Shown: piece by piece, positions 30,924-40,974 of the stretch
How positions within the stretch are numbered: the stretch's first letter is position 1
How the letters are laid out: every line of letters begins with the position of its first letter
Assembly (NCBI RefSeq): GCF_000019785.1
Contig: NC_010524.1
Span: 2,232,001-2,296,000, forward strand
Direction of reading: 5' to 3'
DNA: 64,000 nt
From: Leptothrix cholodnii SP-6
GTDB lineage: Bacteria > Pseudomonadota > Gammaproteobacteria > Burkholderiales > Burkholderiaceae_C
Notes under the pieces: model-generated
Told to the model about the DNA's origin: nothing
The model's database searches: none
Seen by the model: the letters and a program-made list of their open reading frames with translations, nothing else
Translations under genes and position numbers: made by a program

Positions 30924-31706
30924 TCACCACTTCGGCGCGCGCTTGTCGATGAAGGCCTGCACGCCTTCGAGCGCGCTCTCGTCCATCATGTTGCAGGCCA
31001 TCGTCTGGGTGGCGGCCTGGTAGGCGGCCTCGACGCCCATCTCGAGCTGGCGGTAGAACAGCTGCTTGCCCATCGCCAGCGCCACGCGCGGCTTGGCGAC
31101 GATGCTGGCGACCAGGCGCTCGACTTCGTCGTCCAGCGCTTCGGGCGCGGCCACGCGGTTGACCAGGCCGCGCACGTGGGCCTCGTCGGCGCTGATGAAC
31201 TCGCCGGTGACCAGCATCTCGAAGGCCTGCTTGCGGCCGACGTTGCGTGCCAATGCCACGCTGGGCGTGGCGCAGAACAGGCCGAGGTTGACGCCGCTGA
31301 CGGCAAAGCGCGCGCTGCTCGACGCCACGGCCAGGTCACAGGCCGCCACCAGCTGGCAGCCCGCCGCGGTGGCGGTGGCATGCACCCGCGCCACCACCGG
31401 CACCGGCAGGCGCTGGATCGCCAGCATCACGCGGCCGCACTGGTCGAACAGCTGGCGGTAGTGGTCGAGGCCGGGCTGGGCGCGCATTTCCTTGAGGTCA
31501 TGCCCGGCGCAGAAGGCCCGCCCGGCGGCAGCCAGCACCACCACGCGCACGCTGTCGTCGGCGGCAATCGCGGTGAGTTCCTTCTGCAGCGCCGCCAGCA
31601 TCGCCTCGCTCAAGGCGTTGAAGGCCTGCGGGCGGTTGAGCGTGAGGGTCAGCACGCCGCGGGCGTCCTGGCTGCGCAGCAGAAGGGGGTCGTCGAGGGT
31701 CAGCAT
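30924..31706 (-). CDS. Enoyl-CoA hydratase/isomerase family protein (ECHDC3-like, catalytic Glu absent)
   Basis: A 260-residue crotonase-fold protein. The CoA-binding and oxyanion-hole elements are present (FCAGHDLKEMR; AAGCQLVAACDLAVASS). Both glutamates that act in canonical hydratases are replaced: Gln in GCQLVAACD and Gly in FAVSGVNLGL. The stretch VNLGLFCATPSVALAR resembles the ECHDC3 subgroup, whose reaction is unclear. The usual name 'enoyl-CoA hydratase' may therefore mislead. It follows the acyl-CoA synthetase gene after 31 bases and is probably co-transcribed, so it likely acts on an acyl-CoA. Confidence 0.85.
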   Translation of the reverse strand: MLTLDDPLLLRSQDARGVLTLTLNRPQAFNALSEAMLAALQKELTAIAADDSVRVVVLAAAGRAFCAGHDLKEMRAQPGLDHYRQLFDQCGRVMLAIQRLPVPVVARVHATATAAGCQLVAACDLAVASSSARFAVSGVNLGLFCATPSVALARNVGRKQAFEMLVTGEFISADEAHVRGLVNRVAAPEALDDEVERLVASIVAKPRVALAMGKQLFYRQLEMGVEAAYQAATQTMACNMMDESALEGVQAFIDKRAPKW

Positions 31707-31737
31707 CTTGTTGTCTCCGGTCTTGTGTGGGTCGTGA

Positions 31738-33408
31738 TCAATCGAAAGCCTGCGTCGAGCGAGCCCGCTCGCGCAGCTGGAACTTCTGGATCTTGCCGGT
31801 CGATGTCTTCGGGATCGGCTCGAAGCGGATCTCGCGCGGCACCTTGTAGCCCGCCAGCAGCGCCTTGCAATGGGCGATCAGCTCGGGGGCCGTGACCTGC
31901 GCGCCGTAGGCCAGCTCGACGTACGCCAGCGGCGTCTCGCCCCACTTCGGATCGGGCTTGGCCACCACCGCGCAGGCCGTCACCGCGGGGTGGCGGTAGA
32001 GCGCATCCTCGACCTCGATCGAGCTGATGTTCTCGCCGCCCGAGATGATCACGTCCTTGCTGCGGTCGCGGATCTTGACGTAGCGGTCGGGCTCCATCAC
32101 CGCCAGGTCGCCGGTGTGGAACCAGCCGCCTTCGAGCGAAGCCTGCGTCGCCTTCGGGTTCTTCAGGTAGCCCTTCATGACGATGTTGCCGCGGAACATG
32201 ATCTCGCCCATGGTCTGGCCGTCGGCCGGCGTCTCGGTCATGGTCTCGGGGTCCATCACCGTCATGCCTTCCTGGAGCACGTAGCGCACGCCCTGGCGGC
32301 CGTTCAGGCGGGCCTGCTCGCCCAGGTCGGCATCGGCCCATTCGGGCGTCTTGACCGCCACCGAGGCCGGGCCGTAGACCTCGGTCAGGCCGTAGACGTG
32401 GGTGATGTCGAAGCCGATGCGCTGCATGCCTTCGATCATCGCCGCCGGCGGCGCGGCGCCGGCCACCAGGCCGCGGATCTTCCTGGACGACCCGGTCGGG
32501 TCGGTGCCGAGGCCCTCGCGCAGTTCGGCCGGCGCGTTGATCAGCAGGCTGTGCACGATCGGCGCGGCGCAGTAGTGGTCGACGGCGTGCTCGCGCATGG
32601 CGTCGAGGATGGCCCGGGCGTCGACCTTGCGCAGGCAGACGTGCGTGCCGCCGAGCGCCGCGATCGTCCACGGGAAGCACCAGCCGTTGCAGTGGAACAT
32701 CGGCAGCGTCCAGAGGTAGACCGGGAAGTGCGGCATCGTCCAGGTGACGCTGTTGCAGACCGCGTTCAGGTAGGCGCCGCGGTGATGCGTGACCACGCCT
32801 TTCGGGTCGCCGGTGGTGCCGCTGGTGTAGCTGACCGCGATCGCGTCCCACTCGTCGGCCGGGCCTTCGAGGCGGTGCAGCGGCACGTGGGCGGCGAGCA
32901 GGTCCTCGTATTCGTGCGTGCCGAGGTGCTCGTGCACGCCCGTGAACTCGCTGTCGCAGACGTCGATCACCCGCAGCTCGCGGCCGTGCTGGCTCTTGAG
33001 CAGCGCCAGCGCCTTGTCCATCAGCGGCGCGAACTCGCTGTCGGTGATCAGCACCGTCGCCTCGCAATGGTTCATCTGCCAGGCCAGCAAGGCGGCGTCG
33101 AGCCGGGTGTTGAGGGTGTTGAGCACGGCGCCCAGCGCCGGCACGGCGTAATGGGCCTCGACCATCTCCGGCGTGTTGGGCAGCATCACGCTGACGGTGT
33201 GGCCGCGCTCGACGCCCAGCGAACGCAGGGCCGACGCCAGCCGCGCGCTGCGCTCGCGCACCTGCGCCCAGCTGTAGCGGCGCCGGCCGTGGATGACGGC
33301 GGTGCGCGCGCCGAACACCTCGGCGCTGCGCTCGACAAAACTCACCGGGCTGAGCGCGGTGTAGTTGGCCGCGGTGCGCGGCAGGTCCTGTTCGTAGATG
33401 TTGCTCAT
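31738..33408 (-). CDS. Acyl-CoA synthetase (AMP-binding)
   Basis: A 556-residue ANL-superfamily enzyme predicted to activate a carboxylic acid to its CoA ester through an acyl-adenylate. Motifs in order: the P-loop-like AVSYTSGTTGDPKGVV, YGLTEVYGP, the hinge-region GGWFHTGDLAV, and the C-terminal KDVIISGGENISSIEVEDALY and the lysine-containing KTSTGKIQKFQLRE. The N-terminal YTALSPVSFVERSAEVF pattern is seen in medium- or long-chain fatty-acid ligases. The ATG at 33408 has TGGAGG eight bases upstream. The specific acid is not determinable. It pairs with the downstream crotonase-family gene. Confidence 0.9.
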   Translation of the reverse strand: MSNIYEQDLPRTAANYTALSPVSFVERSAEVFGARTAVIHGRRRYSWAQVRERSARLASALRSLGVERGHTVSVMLPNTPEMVEAHYAVPALGAVLNTLNTRLDAALLAWQMNHCEATVLITDSEFAPLMDKALALLKSQHGRELRVIDVCDSEFTGVHEHLGTHEYEDLLAAHVPLHRLEGPADEWDAIAVSYTSGTTGDPKGVVTHHRGAYLNAVCNSVTWTMPHFPVYLWTLPMFHCNGWCFPWTIAALGGTHVCLRKVDARAILDAMREHAVDHYCAAPIVHSLLINAPAELREGLGTDPTGSSRKIRGLVAGAAPPAAMIEGMQRIGFDITHVYGLTEVYGPASVAVKTPEWADADLGEQARLNGRQGVRYVLQEGMTVMDPETMTETPADGQTMGEIMFRGNIVMKGYLKNPKATQASLEGGWFHTGDLAVMEPDRYVKIRDRSKDVIISGGENISSIEVEDALYRHPAVTACAVVAKPDPKWGETPLAYVELAYGAQVTAPELIAHCKALLAGYKVPREIRFEPIPKTSTGKIQKFQLRERARSTQAFD

Positions 33409-33512
33409 GGGTCGCCTCCAGGCCTGCACTCTAGCGAAGCCGGCGGCGTGCCGGCATCGGGCCTGAACCTACACTGAGCCGCCCTGCTTCGCCGCTGTTG
33501 CCCGCCCCACGC

Positions 33513-34685
33513 ATGTTCCTGCCGATCCGCCCCGAGCCCGTGCGCTCGCACATGCGTCTTGCCGAAAGCCCGACCTGGCCGATCCCCGGCCGCCGCGCGA
33601 TCCGGGCCGCGTTCATCGCCTTCCTGATCGCCGCCGTGAGCGGCGCCCTGCTCGCCGGCCCGGCCGAGGCGAACACGCGCCCGCACAAATCCAGGCGGAC
33701 GGCCGTCAAGCCGCAGCCGGTGACGCCGCCGTACGGCCTGCGCGACGACGTGCAGGACTACATCCGCCAGGTCACGCAAGCCCATCCGGACTGGCCGGCC
33801 GACTGGGTCGCCACGACCATCGGGCAGGCCCGCCACCTGCCGCAGGTGACGCGGCTGATCATGCCGCCGCCCACCGGCACGGCCAAGAACTGGGCGGCCT
33901 ACCGGGCGCGCTTCGTCGAGCCGCAGCGCATCACGGCCGGCATGGCGTTCTGGAGTCAGCACGCCGATGCGCTGGCGCGCGCCGAAGCCACCTACGGCGT
34001 GCCGGCGGCGGTGATCGTGGGCATCGTCGGCGTCGAGACCTATTACGGCCGCCACACCGGCCGGCTGCGCACGGTCGACGCGCTGGCCAGCCTGGCGTTC
34101 GACTTTCCGAGCGGGCGCAGCGACCGCAGCGCCTTCTTCCGCAGCGAACTCACGGCCCTGCTCGAACTGGCGCTGCGCGACGGGCTCGACCTCGGAACGC
34201 TGCGAGGCAGCTACGCCGGCGCGCTGGGCTGGCCGCAGTTCATGCCGAGCTCGTGGCTCAGGCACGCGGTCGATTTCGACGGCGACGGCCGCATCGCGCT
34301 GCACGACAGCCCGGTCGACGCGATCGGCAGCATCGGCAGATTCCTGGCCGCGCACGGCTGGCAGCGCGGCTTGGCCGTCGCCTACGGCGTGTCGCCGCCG
34401 GACGACGAGGCGGCGCTCGCCACGTTGCTGGCGCCCGACATCCGACCGAGCTTCAGCGCCGCGCAGATGGGCCAGCTCGGCGCCGCGCTCGACGAGGATG
34501 CGCTCGTGCACCCCGGCCCGCTCGCGCTGGTGCAACTGCACAACGGCGCAGAGGCGCCGAGCTACGTTGCCGGCACCGAGAACTTCTGGTCGCTGACGCG
34601 CTACAACTGGTCGTCGTACTACGCGATGGCGGTGATCGAACTCGGCCAGGCGGTGGCCGCACAACGCCCTGCGTCGCCGCGCTGA
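33513..34685 (+). CDS. mltB: Lytic murein transglycosylase B
   Basis: A periplasmic lytic transglycosylase that cleaves peptidoglycan glycan strands to 1,6-anhydromuropeptides. The catalytic Glu lies in VGIVGVETYYGRHTG. Other family features are QRITAGMAFWSQHADALARAE, TLRGSYAGALGWPQFMPSSW, and VDFDGDGRIALHDSPVDAIGSIG, which is a calcium-loop-like segment. A signal-like hydrophobic segment (AAFIAFLIAAVSGALLAG) follows a long basic n-region. The start is uncertain between ATG 33513, ATG 33552 (more ordinary signal peptide) and TTG 33498; none has a strong ribosome-binding site. No lipobox is evident. Confidence 0.88.
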   Translation: MFLPIRPEPVRSHMRLAESPTWPIPGRRAIRAAFIAFLIAAVSGALLAGPAEANTRPHKSRRTAVKPQPVTPPYGLRDDVQDYIRQVTQAHPDWPADWVATTIGQARHLPQVTRLIMPPPTGTAKNWAAYRARFVEPQRITAGMAFWSQHADALARAEATYGVPAAVIVGIVGVETYYGRHTGRLRTVDALASLAFDFPSGRSDRSAFFRSELTALLELALRDGLDLGTLRGSYAGALGWPQFMPSSWLRHAVDFDGDGRIALHDSPVDAIGSIGRFLAAHGWQRGLAVAYGVSPPDDEAALATLLAPDIRPSFSAAQMGQLGAALDEDALVHPGPLALVQLHNGAEAPSYVAGTENFWSLTRYNWSSYYAMAVIELGQAVAAQRPASPR

Positions 34686-34743
34686 CGCCACCTTCTACAC
34701 TCGGCGCCGGTCCGTGCCACGGACATCAGTCAACCCGTTGTCC

Positions 34744-36708
<1,965 letters not shown>

Positions 36709-36725
36709 CCCTTGGTCCTCGAAAA

Positions 36726-36741
36726 CTGTATGCGCATACAG
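36726..36741. promoter_or_regulatory. LexA-binding site (SOS box) before the radical SAM gene
   Basis: CTGT-N8-ACAG with spacer ATGCGCAT forms a perfect 16-base palindrome matching the gammaproteobacterial/betaproteobacterial SOS box consensus. It lies 21 bases before the ATG at 36763 and 17 bases after the ABC-F stop codon. The lexA gene itself is 3 kb downstream. This is one of the clearest regulatory sites in the window. Confidence 0.85.
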
Positions 36742-36762
36742 TTTCATGGCACACTGTCGACC

Positions 36763-37932
36763 ATGAGTCGCGCTGCACGAATTCATCAGGCCGGGCTTGC
36801 CCAGCCGACCGCCAACCTCGCCTTGTTCGACGCGGGCGATGCACCGGATCTGCCGGCCACCCTGCACAAGCCGGTCCGGCGCTACGCCAGTGTCCAGTCG
36901 GCCAGTTCGGCCGTGCTGCAAGTCCGCGAAGCCCCGCCGGCCTGGTTGGCGGGCGGGCCGCCGACGGACGAAGGCCGCCAGCGGCGTGAACGCCGCTGGC
37001 CCACGACACGGTCGCCCAGACCGATCGATGCGTCGACCACCCAGGTTGCGGCCGAGCCCGTGGCGCCGGCAGAAATCGTCGAAGAGCAGTGCCTGAGCCT
37101 GCTGCGTGCCAACGATGCGCCCGACCTGCCCTATCGGCTGGCGATCAACCCCTATCGCGGCTGCGAACACGCCTGCGTCGGCTGCGCGTTGGCCGTGGCG
37201 CAGGGTCTCGGCGCGTCACCCGTCACCGCATCGGGCCCGGGTGTCGACGGATTGCCGTCAGGCGGGTCGCGCATCTATGCCAAGGTCAACGCTGCGGAAC
37301 GCCTGCGCGAAGAACTGCGCCGGCCGGGTTACGTGCCGCGGCCGCTGAACCTCGGTTCGGCGACCGACGCCTACCAGCCCGCCGAACGTCGCCTGCGCCT
37401 GACCCGCGCCCTGATCGAGGTGCTGCACGAATCGGGACACCCGTTTGCGCTGGCAACCCGCTCGGCCGGTGTCGTGCGCGACCTGGACCTGCTGGCCGAA
37501 ATGGCCGTGCAGCGCAAGGTGCTGGTGCTGATGAGCATGACCTCGCTCGATGCGGACCGCGCTCGCCTTCTCGAACCGCAGGCCAGCACGCCGGCGCTGC
37601 GCTTGTCGGCCATGCGCACCCTGGCGCAGGCCGGTGTGTGGGTGGGCCTGAACCTGTCACCGCTGCGACTCGACACGGATCCCGCCGAACTCGAGGTGCT
37701 GCTGGCCGCAGCGGCCGATGCCGGTGCCCGCTCGGTGCATTGGCGCATCGGCAGCGGCGCATTGGGCCGTGGCGACGCCGATGTGATCGCGCTGCAAGCG
37801 CTCATCGAACGCACGGCGCTGACCCACGGACTGCGCACCAGGCTGCCTGAATTGAACAGTCGCGACTTCGAGCCGCCGCGTTCGGTCCAGCCGGTGGCAG
37901 CCAAGCTGCCGGGCCAGCACGAGCTGTTCTGA
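36763..37932 (+). CDS. Divergent PA0069-family (spore photoproduct lyase-like) radical SAM protein
   Basis: A 389-residue protein with the radical SAM cluster motif CEHACVGC (Cys134, Cys138, Cys141) inside INPYRGCEHACVGC, then IYAKVNAAERLREELRRPGY and LNLGSATDAYQPAERR, the pattern of the PA0069/SplB-like family. It differs from typical members. The usual aromatic residue before the last Cys is Gly, the following ARPxHxYL segment is missing and replaced by a Gly/Ala/Pro-rich insert, and the C-terminus is short. The SOS box upstream suggests DNA-damage induction. The ATG at 36763 was chosen because the ATG at 36730 is inside the LexA site. The substrate is unknown; a role in DNA lesion processing is inference. 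Confidence 0.82.
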   Translation: MSRAARIHQAGLAQPTANLALFDAGDAPDLPATLHKPVRRYASVQSASSAVLQVREAPPAWLAGGPPTDEGRQRRERRWPTTRSPRPIDASTTQVAAEPVAPAEIVEEQCLSLLRANDAPDLPYRLAINPYRGCEHACVGCALAVAQGLGASPVTASGPGVDGLPSGGSRIYAKVNAAERLREELRRPGYVPRPLNLGSATDAYQPAERRLRLTRALIEVLHESGHPFALATRSAGVVRDLDLLAEMAVQRKVLVLMSMTSLDADRARLLEPQASTPALRLSAMRTLAQAGVWVGLNLSPLRLDTDPAELEVLLAAAADAGARSVHWRIGSGALGRGDADVIALQALIERTALTHGLRTRLPELNSRDFEPPRSVQPVAAKLPGQHELF

Positions 37933-38241
37933 TCCAGGCGCATCGCCTGTCGATGCGTCAATCCAGCCTGTCGATGCGCATATCCACATGGCGTGCAATT
38001 GTGTTGTCCGCAATCAATACTCGCGCACTCTGGCGCGCCTGATCACGCGTCTTGAGTGCGCCGGCCGTGGCGAACACGCCGCCGATTCGATGAACCACAT
38101 CTCGTGGCTTGCTCGACCGATACCGGTCGGGCGCTGAATCAGCCGACGCTCACGATTCCTCCCCACATTGCCGGGACAGGCCGGCAACGACATCACCACC
38201 GCCCATCCAACGGGCAACCAGCGTCCCATCAAGGATCCACC
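37933..38241. other. 309-base intergenic region before ohr
   Basis: No gene is supported. Near the radical SAM end the 12-mer CCTGTCGATGCG occurs twice (37946-37957 and 37967-37978), exactly 21 bases, or two helical turns, apart. Farther right the G+C content drops around GCAATTGTGTTGTCCGCAAT (37996-38015), which could be part of the ohr promoter or an OhrR-type site, but no full palindrome is convincing. Confidence 0.4.
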
Positions 38242-38667
38242 ATGGCTCTTCCGACCGTGCTCTACACCGCCCACGCCACCTCGACCGGAGGACGTGCCGG
38301 CACGTCCGTCAGCAGCGACGAGCGCCTCCGTGTCACCTTGTCGGTGCCCAAGGGCCTGGGTGGCGACGACGGTCCGGGCACCAACCCGGAGCAGCTGTTT
38401 GCAGCGGGTTATTCGGCCTGTTTTCTGGGCGCGCTGAAGTTCGTGGCGGGCCAGAAGAAGATCGCGATCCCGGCTGAAACCACCATCACGGCGGACATCT
38501 CGATCGGCCCGATCCCGACCGGCTTCGGCATCCAGGCTGCGCTGACCATCCACGTGCCGGGCGTCGACCGTGCCACGGTCGAGGAACTGGTGCAGGCCGC
38601 TCACATCGTCTGCCCCTACTCGAACGCCACGCGCGGCAACATCGACGTCGCGCTGACGGTGGCCTGA
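38242..38667 (+). CDS. ohr: Organic hydroperoxide resistance protein (Ohr/OsmC family)
   Basis: A 141-residue thiol peroxidase that reduces organic and fatty-acid hydroperoxides. The two redox cysteines are present: Cys60 in AAGYSACFLGAL and Cys124 in HIVCPYSNATRGN. The N-terminal VLYTAHATSTGGRAG is the Ohr rather than OsmC version. AAGGA precedes the ATG at 38242 at good distance. No ohrR regulator gene lies adjacent, so regulation would have to come from elsewhere. It is convergent with the asparaginase gene. Confidence 0.94.
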   Translation: MALPTVLYTAHATSTGGRAGTSVSSDERLRVTLSVPKGLGGDDGPGTNPEQLFAAGYSACFLGALKFVAGQKKIAIPAETTITADISIGPIPTGFGIQAALTIHVPGVDRATVEELVQAAHIVCPYSNATRGNIDVALTVA

Positions 38668-38675
38668 GCACCACG

Positions 38676-38696
38676 CCGGCGCCGATCCGGCGCCGG
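38676..38696. terminator. Strong hairpin between convergent ohr and asparaginase genes
   Basis: CCGGCGCC and GGCGCCGG form a perfect 8-bp stem around a five-base loop, placed in the 30 bases between the two stop codons. It lacks a T-run on either strand, but it is symmetrical and could work in both directions. Confidence 0.5.
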
Positions 38697-38697
38697 T

Positions 38698-39705
38698 TCA
38701 GCGCTGGATCAGCAGGCGCAGCAGCAACTCGACGCGGGCCTGGGCGGGTGTCAGGCCACCGGCAGCCGGCAGTTCGTCGTGCCCGCCGGGCACGAGCACG
38801 CCGCCCCCCTGGCGCAGGGCCCTGAGCACGCTCACCCCGCACTGCTGCGCACGCATCAGCACGGCCATCAGGTCATGGTGGATGGTGCCGTTGCCGGTGC
38901 AGGCCACCACCAGCCCCTGCACCCCCGCTTCGAGCAACAGTTCGACCAGGCGCCCGTCGGAGCCCGCGTGGCTGTGCACGATCTGAACCTCGGGCCAGAT
39001 TTCCGGCCCCAGCACCTGCACGCCCAACGGCGTCGCCTGTGGCCAGCCCCGCAGGATCCGCAATCGGCCTTCCTCGATGTAGGCCAGTGCGCCGGCGTCA
39101 CCGGCCGAGAACGCATCCAGCCGATACGGATGGACCTTGCGAGCCTCGGCGCCGGACCACACGACGCCGCCCATCGCGAGCAGCACGCCATGTGCCTGAA
39201 CGTGCATCGCCAGGCCGACGGCATCGCACAGATTCTGCGGACCATCGGCCTGCGACGAACTGGCCGGGCGCATGGCAGCCGTCAGCACCACCGGCTTGTG
39301 CGGTGCCAGCACCCGATGCAGCAGGTAGGCGGTTTCCTCGAGCGTGTCGGTGCCGTGCGTGACGACCACACCGCTGACGTCCGGCCGAGCGACGTGCGTG
39401 GCCACTCGCTCGGCGAGCCGACGCCACACCGCGTGGCTCATGTCCTTGCTGTCGACCTGCGCGACCTGCTCGGAATCGAGCATCAGGCCCTGCTCGACCC
39501 AGCGCCGCAGCCCCGGCACCGCATCGACCAGTTGCGCGACCCCCAACTGAGCGGCGGTGTAGCCGACGTTGTCCCCCGCGGAGGGGGCCCGTCCGGCAAT
39601 GGTTCCTCCGGTTCCCAGCACGACCACCCGGCGGCCTGCCAGCGGTTGTTCTCTCGCAGTCGAATTCGCGTGAGGATCAAAAAAACCGGCAGCAGAACTT
39701 GTCAT
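38698..39705 (-). CDS. L-asparaginase
   Basis: A 335-residue asparaginase/glutaminase-family enzyme converting asparagine to aspartate and ammonia. The two catalytic threonine motifs are present: [10 protein letters not shown] near residue 30 and [29 protein letters not shown] and [14 protein letters not shown] support the family. No convincing signal peptide is seen, so it is probably cytoplasmic. The ATG at 39705 was preferred because 17 further upstream codons run through the SOS box and into the lexA leader. It is divergent from lexA. Confidence 0.9.
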   Translation of the reverse strand: MTSSAAGFFDPHANSTAREQPLAGRRVVVLGTGGTIAGRAPSAGDNVGYTAAQLGVAQLVDAVPGLRRWVEQGLMLDSEQVAQVDSKDMSHAVWRRLAERVATHVARPDVSGVVVTHGTDTLEETAYLLHRVLAPHKPVVLTAAMRPASSSQADGPQNLCDAVGLAMHVQAHGVLLAMGGVVWSGAEARKVHPYRLDAFSAGDAGALAYIEEGRLRILRGWPQATPLGVQVLGPEIWPEVQIVHSHAGSDGRLVELLLEAGVQGLVVACTGNGTIHHDLMAVLMRAQQCGVSVLRALRQGGGVLVPGGHDELPAAGGLTPAQARVELLLRLLIQR

Positions 39706-39715
39706 GTCAATCCGA

Positions 39716-39731
39716 CTGGATAAAATTACAG
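39716..39731. promoter_or_regulatory. LexA-binding site (SOS box) between asparaginase and lexA
   Basis: CTGG-N8-ACAG (spacer ATAAAATT) matches the SOS box with one mismatch in the left half. It sits 92 bases before the lexA start and only 10 bases before the asparaginase ATG on the other strand. A weaker CTGG-N8-TCAG copy follows at 39735-39750. Autoregulation of lexA is expected; an effect on asparaginase expression is possible because of the position. Confidence 0.7.
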
Positions 39732-39823
39732 TGACTGGATGGATCGTCAGATCCATCGATGATGAACACCGATCCCGACCCGTGCCGCTTGGTGCGCCCG
39801 CTCATCCAACCCAACGAGGCCTT

Positions 39824-40519
39824 GTGCAAGACAGCCCCAAGCTCACCGCTCGCCAGCAACAGATCCTCGATCTGATCCAGAGCACCATCGAGCGCACCGG
39901 CGCCCCGCCCACCCGTGCCGAGATCGCCACCGAGTTCGGCTTCCGATCGGCCAATGCGGCCGAGGAACACCTCCAAGCCCTTGCGCGCAAGGGTGTGATC
40001 GAGCTGCTGGGCGGCACCTCGCGCGGCATCCGGCTGAAGTCTGACACATTGCGATCCATCAACGAATCGCGCCTGCGCGGCATCGGCCAGCAGTTCAGCC
40101 TGCCGCTGTCGAACATGCCGCCGGCCCAGCTCACGTTGCCCCTGGTCGGTCGGGTTGCTGCCGGCAGCCCCATCCTGGCGCAGCAGCACATCGATCAGAG
40201 CTACACGTTCGAGGCCCACATGTTCTCGCGCAAGCCCGATTTCCTGCTCAAGGTGCGTGGCATGAGCATGCGCGATGCGGGCATCCTCGATGGTGACCTG
40301 ATCGCCGTGCAGCGCGCCAGCGAAGCCAAGAACGGCCAGATCGTGGTGGCACGCCTGGGCGACGAGGTCACCGTCAAGCGCTGGCGCCGCAGCAAGAGCG
40401 GCATCGACCTGATCCCCGAGAACCCCGATTTCGACATCATCCATGTGCCTGCGGACAGCCCCGACTTCGCGCTAGAAGGCTTGGCCGTGGGTCTGATCCG
40501 CAACACGATGCTGATGTGA
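39824..40519 (+). CDS. lexA: LexA repressor
   Basis: The SOS-response repressor and self-cleaving serine protease. The 231-residue protein starts with the winged-helix DNA-binding domain ([13 protein letters not shown] to [12 protein letters not shown]). The Ala113-Gly114 cleavage site is in VGRVAAGSP. The catalytic dyad is Ser148 ([10 protein letters not shown]) and Lys185 (DEVTVKRW). The start is GTG at 39824 with GAGG six bases upstream; earlier in-frame codons would add a non-homologous tail. SOS boxes at 39716 and 36726 make it the likely regulator of itself and of the radical SAM gene. Confidence 0.96.
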   Translation: MQDSPKLTARQQQILDLIQSTIERTGAPPTRAEIATEFGFRSANAAEEHLQALARKGVIELLGGTSRGIRLKSDTLRSINESRLRGIGQQFSLPLSNMPPAQLTLPLVGRVAAGSPILAQQHIDQSYTFEAHMFSRKPDFLLKVRGMSMRDAGILDGDLIAVQRASEAKNGQIVVARLGDEVTVKRWRRSKSGIDLIPENPDFDIIHVPADSPDFALEGLAVGLIRNTMLM

Positions 40520-40551
40520 CGGGGCGGTGCGAGCGAGTCACCCGAATGCTG

Positions 40552-40628
40552 GCGTGACTTGTCTCACGCGATGCCGAAACCAGATCTCCCGATGAGGCGT
40601 TCCACCGCGCGGTGAGATCAAGTCACGC
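40552..40628. repeat. Two inverted copies of a palindromic element downstream of lexA
   Basis: The left arm (40552-40570, GCGTGACTTGTCTCACGCG) and the right arm (40608-40628) are near-exact reverse complements, differing by two single-base insertions. Each arm is itself a small dyad, with GTGA and TCAC around a six- or seven-base centre. The arms are 37 bases apart. The structure could fold as a long RNA stem, act as a lexA terminator, or be two operator sites for the following small gene. Confidence 0.6.
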
Positions 40629-40687
40629 GGGTTCGAGTCGATAGCTTGAACAGAGTCGACGCACATCTGTTGTCGCTGGAGCACACC

Positions 40688-40924
40688 ATGCACCCACTTC
40701 TGGCCCGTTGGATCTCACGCCGTTCGGTTCTGCCGGTTCCTGTCGTGTCCGTGCCGGCGGTCATGCCGTTCACGATGGCATCGATGGCCCGCGTGCCGGC
40801 AACGAGCGCACGGCGTCTTCGCATGCGGATCGATCCGAGCGATCAGCAGCGCACGCTGATCAGCGGCCGCATGAGCGACGTCTGCGATGCGCTCGATGCG
40901 CTGGTCCTTCGCCAGCAGGCCTGA
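40688..40924 (+). CDS. Small conserved-type hypothetical protein
   Basis: A 78-residue protein with no recognised domain. The N-terminal half is hydrophobic with prolines and Arg pairs (LARWISRRSVLPVPVVSVPAVMPF). The C-terminal half reads like a compact folded unit (RMRIDPSDQQRTLISGRMSD, then VCDALDALVL). Codon use is ordinary for the region. Start ATG 40688 has CTGGAG seven bases upstream. It lies between the lexA inverted repeats and mnmH; the mnmH start is 50 bases after its stop. Function unknown. Confidence 0.55.
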   Translation: MHPLLARWISRRSVLPVPVVSVPAVMPFTMASMARVPATSARRLRMRIDPSDQQRTLISGRMSDVCDALDALVLRQQA

Positions 40925-40974
40925 CGTCCGGCGCCACGCCGCTCGTCCCGGGCATGTTGGGCGAAAATGCCCTG

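Noticed and set aside
36712..36762. Earlier starts for the radical SAM protein (TTG 36712, ATG 36730)
   Set aside because: They would begin in or before the SOS box, leaving no ribosome-binding site outside the operator. ATG 36763 is more plausible.
37996..38015. OhrR-type operator before ohr
   Set aside because: The A+T-rich segment contains CAATTG but not a complete extended palindrome, and no ohrR gene is adjacent; kept only as a remark in the intergenic entry.
40625..40645. GGGTTCGAGTCG resembling a tRNA T-loop
   Set aside because: No acceptor stem, anticodon arm or D-arm can be placed around it.
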